Origin: Streptomyces sp. SID12488
Lineage (GTDB): Bacteria; Actinomycetota; Actinomycetes; Streptomycetales; Streptomycetaceae
Direction of reading: 5' to 3'
Assembly: GCF_010548275.1 (NCBI RefSeq)
Contig: NZ_JAAGLT010000021.1
Span: 62,001-126,000 of the forward strand
DNA: 64,000 bases
Positions 22,953 to 30,076 of the stretch are shown here, piece by piece. The notes beneath the pieces were generated by a model that worked only from the letters and a program-made list of their open reading frames with translations, was not told the DNA's origin and ran no database searches. Both the position numbers and the translations under genes were made by a program. Position 1 is the first letter of the stretch. Every line of letters begins with the position of its first letter.

Positions 22953-24584
22953 ATGCACGCTGACCTCATCTTCACCGGCGGCCCCGTCTTCGCCCCCGGA
23001 AGTCCCACGGCCGTCGCGGTCACCGGCGGCCGGATCACCGCCGTGGGCCGGGCCGAGGTGCACGATCTGATCGGGCCGGGGACCGAGGTCGTCGATCTCG
23101 CCGGGCGCCTGCTCCTGCCCGGCTTCCAGGACGCCCACGTCCATCCGCTGCCGGCCGGCCTCGAACTGACCCAGTGCGATCTGACCGGCACGAAGACCGC
23201 CGAGGACACGGTGGCCGTCGTCCGCGCGTACGCCCTCGCGCACCCCGAGCGGGAGTGGATCACGGGCGGCGGCTGGTCCATGGAAGCCTTCGAAGGGGGC
23301 ACCCCCACCCGGGAGTTGCTGGACGCGGTGGTCCCCGACCGGCCGGTGTACCTGCCCAACCGGGACCATCACGGGGCCTGGGTCAACAGCCGCGCCCTCG
23401 AACTCGCGGGCGTCACCCGGGACACCCCGGACCCGGCCGACGGCCGTTTCGAGCGGGACGCCTCCGGCGAGCCGACCGGCATGCTCCAGGAAGGAGCCAT
23501 GGAGTACGTGGGCCGGCTGACCCCGGCGGTCACGGCGGCGGAACGGCTGGCGGCCCTGCTGTCCGCGCAGCGCCGGCTGCATTCGCTCGGGGTCACGGCC
23601 TGGCAGGACGCGCTGGTCGGCTCGTTCCTCGGTATGGAGGACCCCGGCGACACCTACCTCGCCGCCGCCCGGGACGGTTCACTGACCGCGCGGGTGGTCG
23701 GCGCGCTGTGGTGGGACCGGGAGCGCGGGGCCGAGCAGATCCCCGAACTCGTGGAGCGGCGGGCCGCGTTGAGCCAGGGCAGGTTCCGGGCGGGCAGCGT
23801 GAAGCTGATGCTGGACGGGGTCGCCGAGACAGGCACGGCCGCGATGCTGGACCCCTACCTCGACAAGTGCGGCTGCGTCACTGCCAACCTGGGCACGAGC
23901 TTCGTGGACGCGGCCGAACTGCCCAAGTACGTCACGCAGTTGGACGCGCTCGGCTTCCAGTGCCACTTCCACGCGCTGGGCGACCGGGCCGTACGCGACG
24001 CCCTGGACGCCGTCGAGGCGGCGCGCGCCGCGAACGGGCCGAGTGACACCCGGCCCCATCTGGCTCACCTCCAGGTGGTGCACCCGGACGACGTGCCGCG
24101 CTTCGCCCGGCTCGGCGCGGTCGCGAACATCCAGGCTCTGTGGGCCATGCACGAACCCCAGATGGACGACCTGACGATCCCCTTCCTCGGCCCCGAACGG
24201 GCCGGGTGGCAGTACCCGTTCGGCGCGCTGCTGCGCTCCGGGGCCGTCCTGGCGGCGGGCAGCGACTGGCCGGTCAGCAGCCCCGACCCGCTCCAGGCGA
24301 TCCACGTCGCGGTCAACCGCACGGCACCGGGTTCCCCGTACTCCCCCGTGTTCCTGCCCGCCGAACGCATCGGCCTGACGGACGCGCTCACGGCGTACAC
24401 CGCGGGTTCGGCCTACGCCAACCACCTGGACGACACGGGCAGCGTGCGCGTGGGGGCACTGGCCGACCTGACGATCCTGGACCGCGATCCGTACGCCGGA
24501 CCGCCGGAGGCGATCGGGGAGACGAAGGTGGCGCTCACCTACGTGGGGGGCGAGAGGGTGTACGCGGCGGAGGGCGCCGCCTGA
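22953..24584 (+). CDS. Amidohydrolase (YtcJ-like metal-dependent hydrolase)
   Basis: 543 residues; ATG 22953 with AAGGA 8 bp upstream. The N-terminal beta-sandwich (DLIFTGGPVFAPGS, VDLAGRLLLPGF) leads into the metal-binding DAHVHP. Further barrel signatures are HFHALGDRAV, HLAHLQVVHPDD and AAGSDWPVSSPDPLQAIHVA, matching the YtcJ-type amidohydrolase family of 530-550 residues. A Lys in SVKLMLDGV corresponds to the family position before the His ligands. Substrate unknown; members hydrolyse C-N bonds of N-acyl or cyclic compounds. Five CCTCA repeats (22916-22940) abut the ribosome site. Confidence 0.92.
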   Translation: MHADLIFTGGPVFAPGSPTAVAVTGGRITAVGRAEVHDLIGPGTEVVDLAGRLLLPGFQDAHVHPLPAGLELTQCDLTGTKTAEDTVAVVRAYALAHPEREWITGGGWSMEAFEGGTPTRELLDAVVPDRPVYLPNRDHHGAWVNSRALELAGVTRDTPDPADGRFERDASGEPTGMLQEGAMEYVGRLTPAVTAAERLAALLSAQRRLHSLGVTAWQDALVGSFLGMEDPGDTYLAAARDGSLTARVVGALWWDRERGAEQIPELVERRAALSQGRFRAGSVKLMLDGVAETGTAAMLDPYLDKCGCVTANLGTSFVDAAELPKYVTQLDALGFQCHFHALGDRAVRDALDAVEAARAANGPSDTRPHLAHLQVVHPDDVPRFARLGAVANIQALWAMHEPQMDDLTIPFLGPERAGWQYPFGALLRSGAVLAAGSDWPVSSPDPLQAIHVAVNRTAPGSPYSPVFLPAERIGLTDALTAYTAGSAYANHLDDTGSVRVGALADLTILDRDPYAGPPEAIGETKVALTYVGGERVYAAEGAA

Positions 24585-24795
24585 CCACAGGCCCCGGCGA
24601 AGGGTCACCGCCCGGGGCACGAAGCCGTTGCGCCCGTAGAAACGTATCGCGTCCGTGTTGGCCGCGTAGGCGGTCACCTCGGCGTGCTCGGCGCCCTGCT
24701 CACCCCGTCAGGTGACCGACCACCGCGCCGGCGTGCTCGACCGCCGGCAGCAGGCTCGAACGAGGCCTCAGCCGGGACGAAGACCTCGGGCACGC
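24585..24795 (-). pseudogene. Frameshifted remnant of a GNAT acetyltransferase
   Basis: Read on the minus strand, three frames hold successive pieces of one protein: VPEVFVPAEASFEPAAG (about 24790-24740), LLPAVEHAGAVVGHLTG (about 24745-24700), then EHAEVTAYAANTDAIRFYGR and NGFVPRAVTLRRGL (about 24690-24600). The last part is the typical C-terminus of GNAT N-acetyltransferases (NTDAIRFYxRNGFVP). The frame changes and missing N-terminal acetyl-CoA-binding region mark it as dead. Confidence 0.7.
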
Positions 24796-24855
24796 CTAGC
24801 GCGAATGGGTCCAGACCGCTTGACAGCACTAGGAGCATCAACCCGGTCGACTTCC

Positions 24856-24906
24856 TGGACAGCTGTCCATGTATGCTGGGCGTCTGTCCATGATGGACAC
24901 CTGTCC
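24856..24906 (+). promoter_or_regulatory. Operator array upstream of DUF1304-tetR
   Basis: Two copies of GGACA-N2-TGTCC, at 24857-24868 (within the perfect 14-mer TGGACAGCTGTCCA, 24856-24869) and 24895-24906, centred 38 bp apart. Between them lies TGTCCATGATGGACA (24885-24899), a perfect palindrome of the same half-sites in opposite order. A TATGCT at 24872-24877 could be the -10 element. The likely ligand is the TetR protein encoded downstream. Confidence 0.7.
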
Positions 24907-24948
24907 GAGAAGTGGCTTTCAGAAGCCCGACGTAGGAGTTTGCCGAGC

Positions 24949-25311
24949 ATGGAGACTGTCGCGAACGTGCTGGTCGGCCTGGTGGCCGCGTTGCATCTCT
25001 ACATCCTGGTGATGGAGATGTTCCTGTGGCAGCGCCCGCCTGGGCGCAAGTTCCACGGGTTCGACGTGGAGATGGCCCGCGCGACCGCCGCGATGGCCGC
25101 CAACCAGGGGCTCTACAACGGGTTTCTCGCGGCGGGCCTGGTCTGGGGGCTGATCGCGGCCGATCCGACCGGGTTCCGGGCGCAGGTCTTCTTCCTCGCC
25201 TGTGTGATCGTGGCGGGCGTCTACGGGGCCGTGACCGCGAACCGGCGCATCCTGTTCGCCCAGGCGCTCCCCGGCGCCATCGCCCTGGCCGCCGTCCTCG
25301 TCGCGCGGTGA
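24949..25311 (+). CDS. DUF1304 membrane protein
   Basis: 120 residues with four predicted membrane helices; ATG 24949 with GGAG about 10 bp upstream. VLVGLVAALHLYILVMEMFL, AANQGLYNGFLAAGLVWGL and VIVAGVYGAVT are signatures of DUF1304. Family members are small inner-membrane proteins without known function, often next to TetR genes. The TGA stop overlaps the GTG start of the following TetR gene, so the pair forms one operon under the repeated GGACA-N2-TGTCC sites. Confidence 0.92.
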   Translation: METVANVLVGLVAALHLYILVMEMFLWQRPPGRKFHGFDVEMARATAAMAANQGLYNGFLAAGLVWGLIAADPTGFRAQVFFLACVIVAGVYGAVTANRRILFAQALPGAIALAAVLVAR

Positions 25312-25871
25312 CGCGCGGCGCGCCCGAGGACCCACGGGCGGCCCGCACCCGGGCGAAGCTCCGCGAGGCCCTCCTCGCCGAGTGCGCCGAACACCCGCTG
25401 GCGGAGATCGGCGTCGCCGCGCTGGTGCGCCGGGCAGGGGTCGGCCGGGCCACGTTCTACGTCCACTACCCCGACCTGGAGGCGCTGGCTGTCGACGCCT
25501 GCGCCGATGTCGTACGGGAGGCCGTGGACGCCCTGCACGCCTGGCGCGGCCGGCCCGACCCGGTGATCGCCCCGGCCGCGCTGGTGGAGTTCTTCGCTGC
25601 CCTCACCCCGCACACCGCGCTGTACCGGACCCTGCTCAGCCCGGGCGGCGGGGGGCCGCTTGGCCAGGTATTGCACCGGGACCTGCGCGCGCGGAGCCTC
25701 GCGGAGCGGGAACTCGCGGGGGCGGCGGACGCTCCCCTGGTCGCCTCGGCGGTGGCCGCCACGTTTGCCGGGGTGCTGGCGGACTGGCTGCATGGGCGGA
25801 TCGAGGCGACGTCGGACGACATCGCCCACCAGGTGTGGCAGTTGCTGGTTGCGCTGCACCGGAGCCGGTAG
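25308..25871 (+). CDS. TetR family regulator of the DUF1304 operon
   Basis: 187 residues from GTG 25308 (GTGA overlap with the preceding stop). The helix-turn-helix region is RTRAKLREALLAE, LAEIGVAALVRRAGVGRATF, YVHYPDLEAL. The C-terminal domain (VVREAVDALHAW, VEFFAALTPHTALYRTLLS, VWQLLVALHRSR) resembles the TetR_C group of YsiA/AcrR-like regulators. Operon position and the palindromes upstream of the first gene argue for autoregulation. A palindromic repeat element begins right after its stop. Confidence 0.92.
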   Translation: MTRGAPEDPRAARTRAKLREALLAECAEHPLAEIGVAALVRRAGVGRATFYVHYPDLEALAVDACADVVREAVDALHAWRGRPDPVIAPAALVEFFAALTPHTALYRTLLSPGGGGPLGQVLHRDLRARSLAERELAGAADAPLVASAVAATFAGVLADWLHGRIEATSDDIAHQVWQLLVALHRSR

Positions 25872-25874
25872 GGG

Positions 25875-26098
25875 TTTTCGCCCCCGCCGCCCCTACCCGT
25901 CCCTACCCGTCCCGTCCTCGGGGGCGCTGCCCCCGAACCCCCGCTCCTCAATCGCCGGAGGGGCTGGATCTTTCAGCCCGTTGGGGGTCCCCCCTCTGGG
26001 GGAGTTTGAGGACGAGGCCCTTTCAGGGCCGAAAGCGGGGGTCTGGGGGCGCAGCCCCCAGGGACGGGATGGGACGGGTAGGGGCGGCGGGGCCGAAG
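25875..26098. repeat. 220-bp palindromic element with ~60-bp terminal inverted repeats (MITE-like)
   Basis: Left arm 25878-25945 and right arm 26034-26094 are near-perfect reverse complements: both read GCCGCCCCTACCCGTCCC outside and then a hairpin-rich segment ending ACCCCCGCT. The left arm has an extra TACCCGTCCC unit. The centre has its own small hairpins (GGGGTCCCCCCTCTGGGGGA region, and GGCCCTTTCAGGGCC). It fills the space between the convergent TetR and alcohol dehydrogenase genes and carries no ORF. Sequences of this type recur in Streptomyces genomes; here it can act as a bidirectional terminator. Confidence 0.75.
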
Positions 26099-26120
26099 AA
26101 ACCTCACGCGGATCGCAGGG

Positions 26121-27230
26121 TCAGCCGAAGGTCAGTACCGGCTTGATCGTCTTGCCCGCGCCCATGTCCCGTACCGCCTGGTCGATGTCCGCGAACGGGT
26201 AGGTGCTGATCAGGCGGTGCAGTGGGAGGCGGCCCGCCTTCACCAGGTCGACCAGGGCCGGGATGAACGTCTGGGTCTCGGCGTCGCCGAGGGTGAGGCC
26301 CACGACGCGCTTGCCGCCGAGCATCCCGTTGACGTCCAGTGCGACTTCGGTGCCGAAGGGCGGGGCGCCGACCACGACGAGCGTGCCCCGCTGGGCGAGC
26401 GCGTCGACGCCCTGGCGCAGGACGGCGACGTTGCCGGTGGTCTCGACGATGCCGTCGACACCCTGACCGTCGGTGATCTTCGCGATCTCCTCGCCGAGGT
26501 CGGCCTCGCCCGCGTTGATCGTGTGGGTGGCGCCCAACTCCCTTGCCAGCGAAAGACGTTCACCGACCCTGTCCACGGCGATGATCCTGGTCGCGGGGGT
26601 GAGCGCAGCCGCCATGACCGCCGAGAGGCCCACCGCACCGGCGCCGAGGACGAGAACCGTGCTGCCCATGCCCGGCTTCAGCACGTTCCAGACGGCGCCG
26701 ACACCGGTCTGGACACCGCAGCCCAACGGGGCGATGGACTCCAACGGTACGTCCGGGTCGACCTTGACCAGGCTGCGCTGATCGACCAACGCCCGTTCGG
26801 CGAACGAGGACTGGCCGAAGAAGTGGCCGCCCAGCTCCGTGCCGTCACGGCTGATCGTGGCGGTGCCGTCGGCCCGCCGGCCCCCGAGGAGGTTCAGCGG
26901 CAGCCAGGCCACACAGTAGGCGGGGTGCCCGTCACGGCAGTTGCGGCAGCCGCCGCAGGAGGTGAAGGACAGGACGACGTGGTCGCCGGGCTCGATCCCG
27001 GTGACGGCGGAGCCGATCGCCTCGACGACGCCGGCGCCCTCGTGTCCCAGAACTCCGGGGAGCGGGAAGGGCAGTCCGCCGCTCGCCACACCGAGGTCCG
27101 TGTGGCACAGGCCTGTTGCGACCAGACGTACGAGCGCCTCGGTGGGGGCGGGCTCGGCCAGCTCGACGTCGGAGAGGGTGAAGGGCGCACCGCCGGACTC
27201 GACGACCGCGGCGCGGGTGGTGATGGACAT
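26121..27230 (-). CDS. Zinc-dependent NAD(P) alcohol dehydrogenase (aryl-alcohol dehydrogenase-like)
   Basis: 369 residues; ATG 27230. Medium-chain dehydrogenase: catalytic zinc ligands in TGLCHTDLGV and GHEGAGVVEAIG, four structural-zinc Cys in CGGCRNCRDGHPAYC, and the Rossmann motif VLVLGAGAVGLSAVMAA. The GCGVQTGVGAVWNV segment is typical of the benzyl/aryl-alcohol and class III-like group. It oxidises an alcohol to the aldehyde, which the aldehyde dehydrogenase encoded 72 bp upstream can carry on to the acid. Both lie in one operon divergent from a MarR gene. Confidence 0.93.
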   Translation of the reverse strand: MSITTRAAVVESGGAPFTLSDVELAEPAPTEALVRLVATGLCHTDLGVASGGLPFPLPGVLGHEGAGVVEAIGSAVTGIEPGDHVVLSFTSCGGCRNCRDGHPAYCVAWLPLNLLGGRRADGTATISRDGTELGGHFFGQSSFAERALVDQRSLVKVDPDVPLESIAPLGCGVQTGVGAVWNVLKPGMGSTVLVLGAGAVGLSAVMAAALTPATRIIAVDRVGERLSLARELGATHTINAGEADLGEEIAKITDGQGVDGIVETTGNVAVLRQGVDALAQRGTLVVVGAPPFGTEVALDVNGMLGGKRVVGLTLGDAETQTFIPALVDLVKAGRLPLHRLISTYPFADIDQAVRDMGAGKTIKPVLTFG

Positions 27231-27302
27231 CGTGAACTCCCTTACGGGCTCAAGGGCTTACGAGTTGGCGAAGATGGGTGGGTCGGCGGGTCGGGCGCGT
27301 AC

Positions 27303-28757
27303 TCAGTCGAGCGAGACGACTACCGACTTGACCTTGGTGTACGCGGCGAGCGCTTCGGGACCGTACTCGCGGCCGAAGCCGGAGTCCTTCACACCGCCGA
27401 AGGGGATCGCGGGGTCGAGCATCGCCCAGTCGTTGATCCAGACGATGCCCGCCTGGAGCCGGTTGGCGACCCGGTGGGCGCGGGCCAGGTTGGTGGTCTG
27501 GACGCCCGAAGCCAGGCCGTACGGCGTGGAGTTGGCGAGCTGGACCGCCTCGTCCTCGGAGTCGAAGGGCTGGACGGTGAGGACCGGGCCGAAGATCTCC
27601 TCCTGGACGACCCGGGAGTCGTTGGCCAGATCGGCGATCACCGTCGGCTTGTAGTAGTAGCCACCGTCCAGGTCGAGCCGCTCGCCGCCGCAGACGATCC
27701 GCGCACCCTCCTTGCGGGCCAGCGCGACATACTCCTCGACCTTGCGCAGATGCTTCTCCCCCGCCATCGGCCCGACCACGGTCTCGGGCTGCCGGGGGTC
27801 GCCGACCGGCACCCCGGGGACCGCGTCGGCGAGGATGCCGATCAGGGTCTCGTACACGGGGCGCGCGACCAGCAGGCGGGGGCCGCCCATGCAGAACTGG
27901 CCGGTGTTGAAGACGAAGCCCTTGATGACCGCGCCGACCGCCTTCTCCACGTCGGCGTCCTCGAAGACGATGTGCGCCGCGTTGCCGCCCAGCTCCATCG
28001 TGACCGGCTTGAGCGCCTCGCCCGCGGCGCTCGCCACGTGGCGGCCGACAGCCGTGGAGCCGGTGAAGGCGATCTTGTCGACGCCGTTGTGCCGCAGCAG
28101 CGCCTCGCCGGCCACCGGGCCGGTGCCGGTGACGACGTTGACGACACCGTCCGGGACGCCCGCCTCCTGGAACAGCCTGGCCATGTAGAGGGCGCTGAGC
28201 GGGGTCTCGTCGGCGGGCTTGTGCACCACCGTGTTGCCTGCGGCCAGCGCCGGGCCCAGCTTCGAACCGGCGAGGATCAGGGGAAAGTTGAAGGGGGTGA
28301 TCGCGGCGACGACGCCGATGGCCTCGCGCTTGGTGTAGGCGAGTGCGTTGTGGACCGTCTCGCGGGTCGCGCCGTCGAGGGAGAAGGCGAGGGCGGCGAA
28401 GTACTCGTAGTCGTTGGCCGCGTTCGTCACGTCGACGGCGTGGCACAGGCTGATCGGCTTGCCCACGTCGAGGCTCTCCAGCTGCGCGATCTCGTCCGCG
28501 TTCTCCCGGATCAGCTGGGCGACCCGGTTCAGGATCCGGCCGCGCTCGCGTCCGGTCGTCGCGGCCCACGGGCCGTTGTCGAAGGCCTCCCGCGCGGCAC
28601 GTACGGCCGCGTCCACATCGGCCGCCGACGCCTCCGCCACGCTCGTGACGACCGTGCCCCGGGACGGGTCGACCACCTCGGTGCGTGCTCCGTCCGCCGC
28701 CTCGCGCCACTGTCCTCCGACGAACAGTCGACCGGGTTCGATCTCGAAGGTGGTCAT
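27303..28757 (-). CDS. Aldehyde dehydrogenase
   Basis: 484 residues. ATG 28757 is chosen because GAGGAG lies five bases upstream; a GTG two codons earlier would overlap that site. It has the NAD-binding FTGSTAVGRHVASAAG, the general base Glu in VTMELGGNAAHIVFEDAD, the catalytic Cys in FNTGQFCMGGPRL and the late EEIFGPVLTV motif. It is the first gene of the operon with the zinc alcohol dehydrogenase. Together they form an alcohol-to-acid pathway, plausibly for an aromatic alcohol or aldehyde, but no substrate gene is next to them. Two palindromes upstream suggest MarR repression. Confidence 0.95.
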   Translation of the reverse strand: MTTFEIEPGRLFVGGQWREAADGARTEVVDPSRGTVVTSVAEASAADVDAAVRAAREAFDNGPWAATTGRERGRILNRVAQLIRENADEIAQLESLDVGKPISLCHAVDVTNAANDYEYFAALAFSLDGATRETVHNALAYTKREAIGVVAAITPFNFPLILAGSKLGPALAAGNTVVHKPADETPLSALYMARLFQEAGVPDGVVNVVTGTGPVAGEALLRHNGVDKIAFTGSTAVGRHVASAAGEALKPVTMELGGNAAHIVFEDADVEKAVGAVIKGFVFNTGQFCMGGPRLLVARPVYETLIGILADAVPGVPVGDPRQPETVVGPMAGEKHLRKVEEYVALARKEGARIVCGGERLDLDGGYYYKPTVIADLANDSRVVQEEIFGPVLTVQPFDSEDEAVQLANSTPYGLASGVQTTNLARAHRVANRLQAGIVWINDWAMLDPAIPFGGVKDSGFGREYGPEALAAYTKVKSVVVSLD

Positions 28758-28791
28758 CCCCACTCCTCAGCCTCATTGCCAAGATTTCAAT

Positions 28792-28841
28792 CAACAGGAT
28801 TCCTGTTGGTCCGCAGTCTGATTACAGACAGGTTTCCTGTC
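28792..28841. promoter_or_regulatory. Two MarR-type operators in the aldehyde dehydrogenase/marR intergenic region
   Basis: CAACAGG-ATT-CCTGTTG (28792-28808) and GACAGG-TTT-CCTGTC (28827-28841) are perfect inverted repeats sharing the core ACAGG-WTT-CCTGT. Their centres lie 34 bp apart, about three helical turns. They are the only strong palindromes in the 103 bp between the divergent starts, so a MarR dimer bound at each could repress both directions. Confidence 0.78.
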
Positions 28842-28860
28842 AATGCTCTAATCTGAATCC

Positions 28861-29289
28861 ATGGTCAGCACCAAGGCGCCCCCCTCACTGCTCTACATGG
28901 TCAAGCAGGTGGAGCTCGTAGTACGCTCCCATCTGGACGAGCTGGTCAGGCCGGCTGGAATCACCGCACTCCAGTACACCTCCCTCACCGTCCTGGAGCG
29001 ACACGACGGCCTCTCCGCGGCCCAGCTGGCCCGCGACTCGTTCGTCACCGCGCAGTCCATCGCCGATCTCGTCCGGTCCCTGGAGAACCGGGGGCTCGTG
29101 CGCCGGGAGCGCAATCCGCGCAATCGCAGGGAACTGCTGATCCTGCTGACCGACACCGGCCGCGAGCTGCTCGACCGCTTCACCGAGCCCGTACGGGAGC
29201 TGGAGGAGCGGATGATCCGCGACCTCACGTCACACCAGGCGGACCAGTTCCGGCAGGCACTCTCCAGGGCCTGGCACGCGCTGTCGTAG
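28861..29289 (+). CDS. MarR family regulator of the adh/aldh operon
   Basis: 142 residues; ATG 28861. The winged-helix domain reads ITALQYTSLTVLERHDGLS, AAQLARDSFVTAQSIADLVR and LENRGLVRRERNPRNRREL, with terminal helices for dimerisation. MarR proteins normally release DNA when a phenolic or other aromatic ligand binds, which would fit control of an aryl-alcohol/aldehyde pathway. It is divergent from that operon and two matching palindromes lie between them. No typical strong ribosome site precedes the ATG, so a short-leader mRNA is possible. Confidence 0.93.
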   Translation: MVSTKAPPSLLYMVKQVELVVRSHLDELVRPAGITALQYTSLTVLERHDGLSAAQLARDSFVTAQSIADLVRSLENRGLVRRERNPRNRRELLILLTDTGRELLDRFTEPVRELEERMIRDLTSHQADQFRQALSRAWHALS

Positions 29290-29521
29290 CCCCTACTCAC
29301 GGATCACGGAAAGACGTGCGCGAGACACGCTTCAATTTCGAAGACATATGTCAATCGAACATGCTCAAATTCACTCCAACGAGGGTAACTTGCAGGGCGG
29401 GACACTCAGTTGCGCTCACCTGGGCCCGGTAGTACGTCTACGCTCATCGCACGACGTCACCCCGGCCCCCGGTGACTGGCTGGTTCCACCATCACAACAG
29501 CCGGTTGGAGGCGATGTCGTC
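29290..29521. other. Intergenic region upstream of the STAS gene
   Basis: 232 bp of lower GC. The STAS frame stays open back to an ATG at 29348, but codons there show no third-position GC bias, so I treat it as a leader or promoter region. No clear promoter boxes are visible. Confidence 0.4.
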
Positions 29522-29902
29522 GTGCAGCAGGATCCTCCACCGCCCACCCGGTATCTGCGTGTCCACCAGGACCGCGGCCACACGGTGCTGGAGTTCCACG
29601 GCGAGATCGACATCGCCGCGGCCGTCGAGATCATCCCGCACCTGGACGCGGCGACCGGGCATCCGGACGCCCGGATCGTGATCGACCTGACGGATGTCGA
29701 GTTCTTCGACTGCTCGGGGCTGCGCCTGCTGTACCGGGCCCGGCACCGGGTACTGGCCCATGACGGCAGCCTCCACCTGGTCTGCACGCACCCGCTCACG
29801 CTGCGCGTCCTCAAGGTCACCGGCCTGGCCAAGGTGCTGCCGACGGTGGCATCCCTGGACGCGGCCCTGGAGCTGCCCGAGACCACTTCCGGCACGTTAT
29901 GA
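29522..29902 (+). CDS. STAS-domain anti-sigma factor antagonist
   Basis: About 126 residues from GTG 29522, chosen for GGAGG at 29507-29511 and the change to coding-type codon usage there; an in-frame ATG at 29348 would add 58 residues. The STAS fold is clear: TVLEFHGEIDIAAAVEIIPH, ARIVIDLTDVEFFDCSGLRL and LKVTGLAKVLP. The Ser in DCSG is the position phosphorylated by RsbW-type kinases and dephosphorylated by SpoIIE-type phosphatases. Such proteins bind anti-sigma kinases and release a sigma factor. No kinase gene is adjacent. Confidence 0.88.
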   Translation: MQQDPPPPTRYLRVHQDRGHTVLEFHGEIDIAAAVEIIPHLDAATGHPDARIVIDLTDVEFFDCSGLRLLYRARHRVLAHDGSLHLVCTHPLTLRVLKVTGLAKVLPTVASLDAALELPETTSGTL

Positions 29903-29959
29903 CCCGCACCTGACCACCACCGACCACGGCACGGATCGGTCCGGCACGGCACGGCACGG

Positions 29960-30076
29960 CTACTTCAGGATCTTCGTGACCTGACCCGCGCCCACCGTCC
30001 GGCCGCCCTTCCGGACAGGGAACTTCAACCCCTCCTCCATGGCGATCGGCTGGACCAGCCGCACACCCCTGTCCAC
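29960..30076 (-). pseudogene. C-terminal fragment of EF-Tu (tuf)
   Basis: On the minus strand, right after the PRPP synthase stop, the frame reads GVRLVQPIAMEEGLKFPVRK and GGRTVGAGQVTKILK, ending in TAG. This is unmistakably the last ~35 residues of elongation factor Tu domain 3. The rest of tuf is absent. A GTG at 30076 overlaps the prs stop, so a 38-codon peptide could still be made, but it cannot function as EF-Tu. It suggests a former tuf gene (Streptomyces carry divergent extra copies) was deleted or replaced here. Confidence 0.85.

Noticed and set aside
26217..28856. Very long open frame (879 codons) on the plus strand opposite the alcohol and aldehyde dehydrogenase genes
   Set aside because: It is antisense to two unmistakable dehydrogenases; long antisense frames are a by-product of high third-position GC. 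No ribosome site or recognisable domain.
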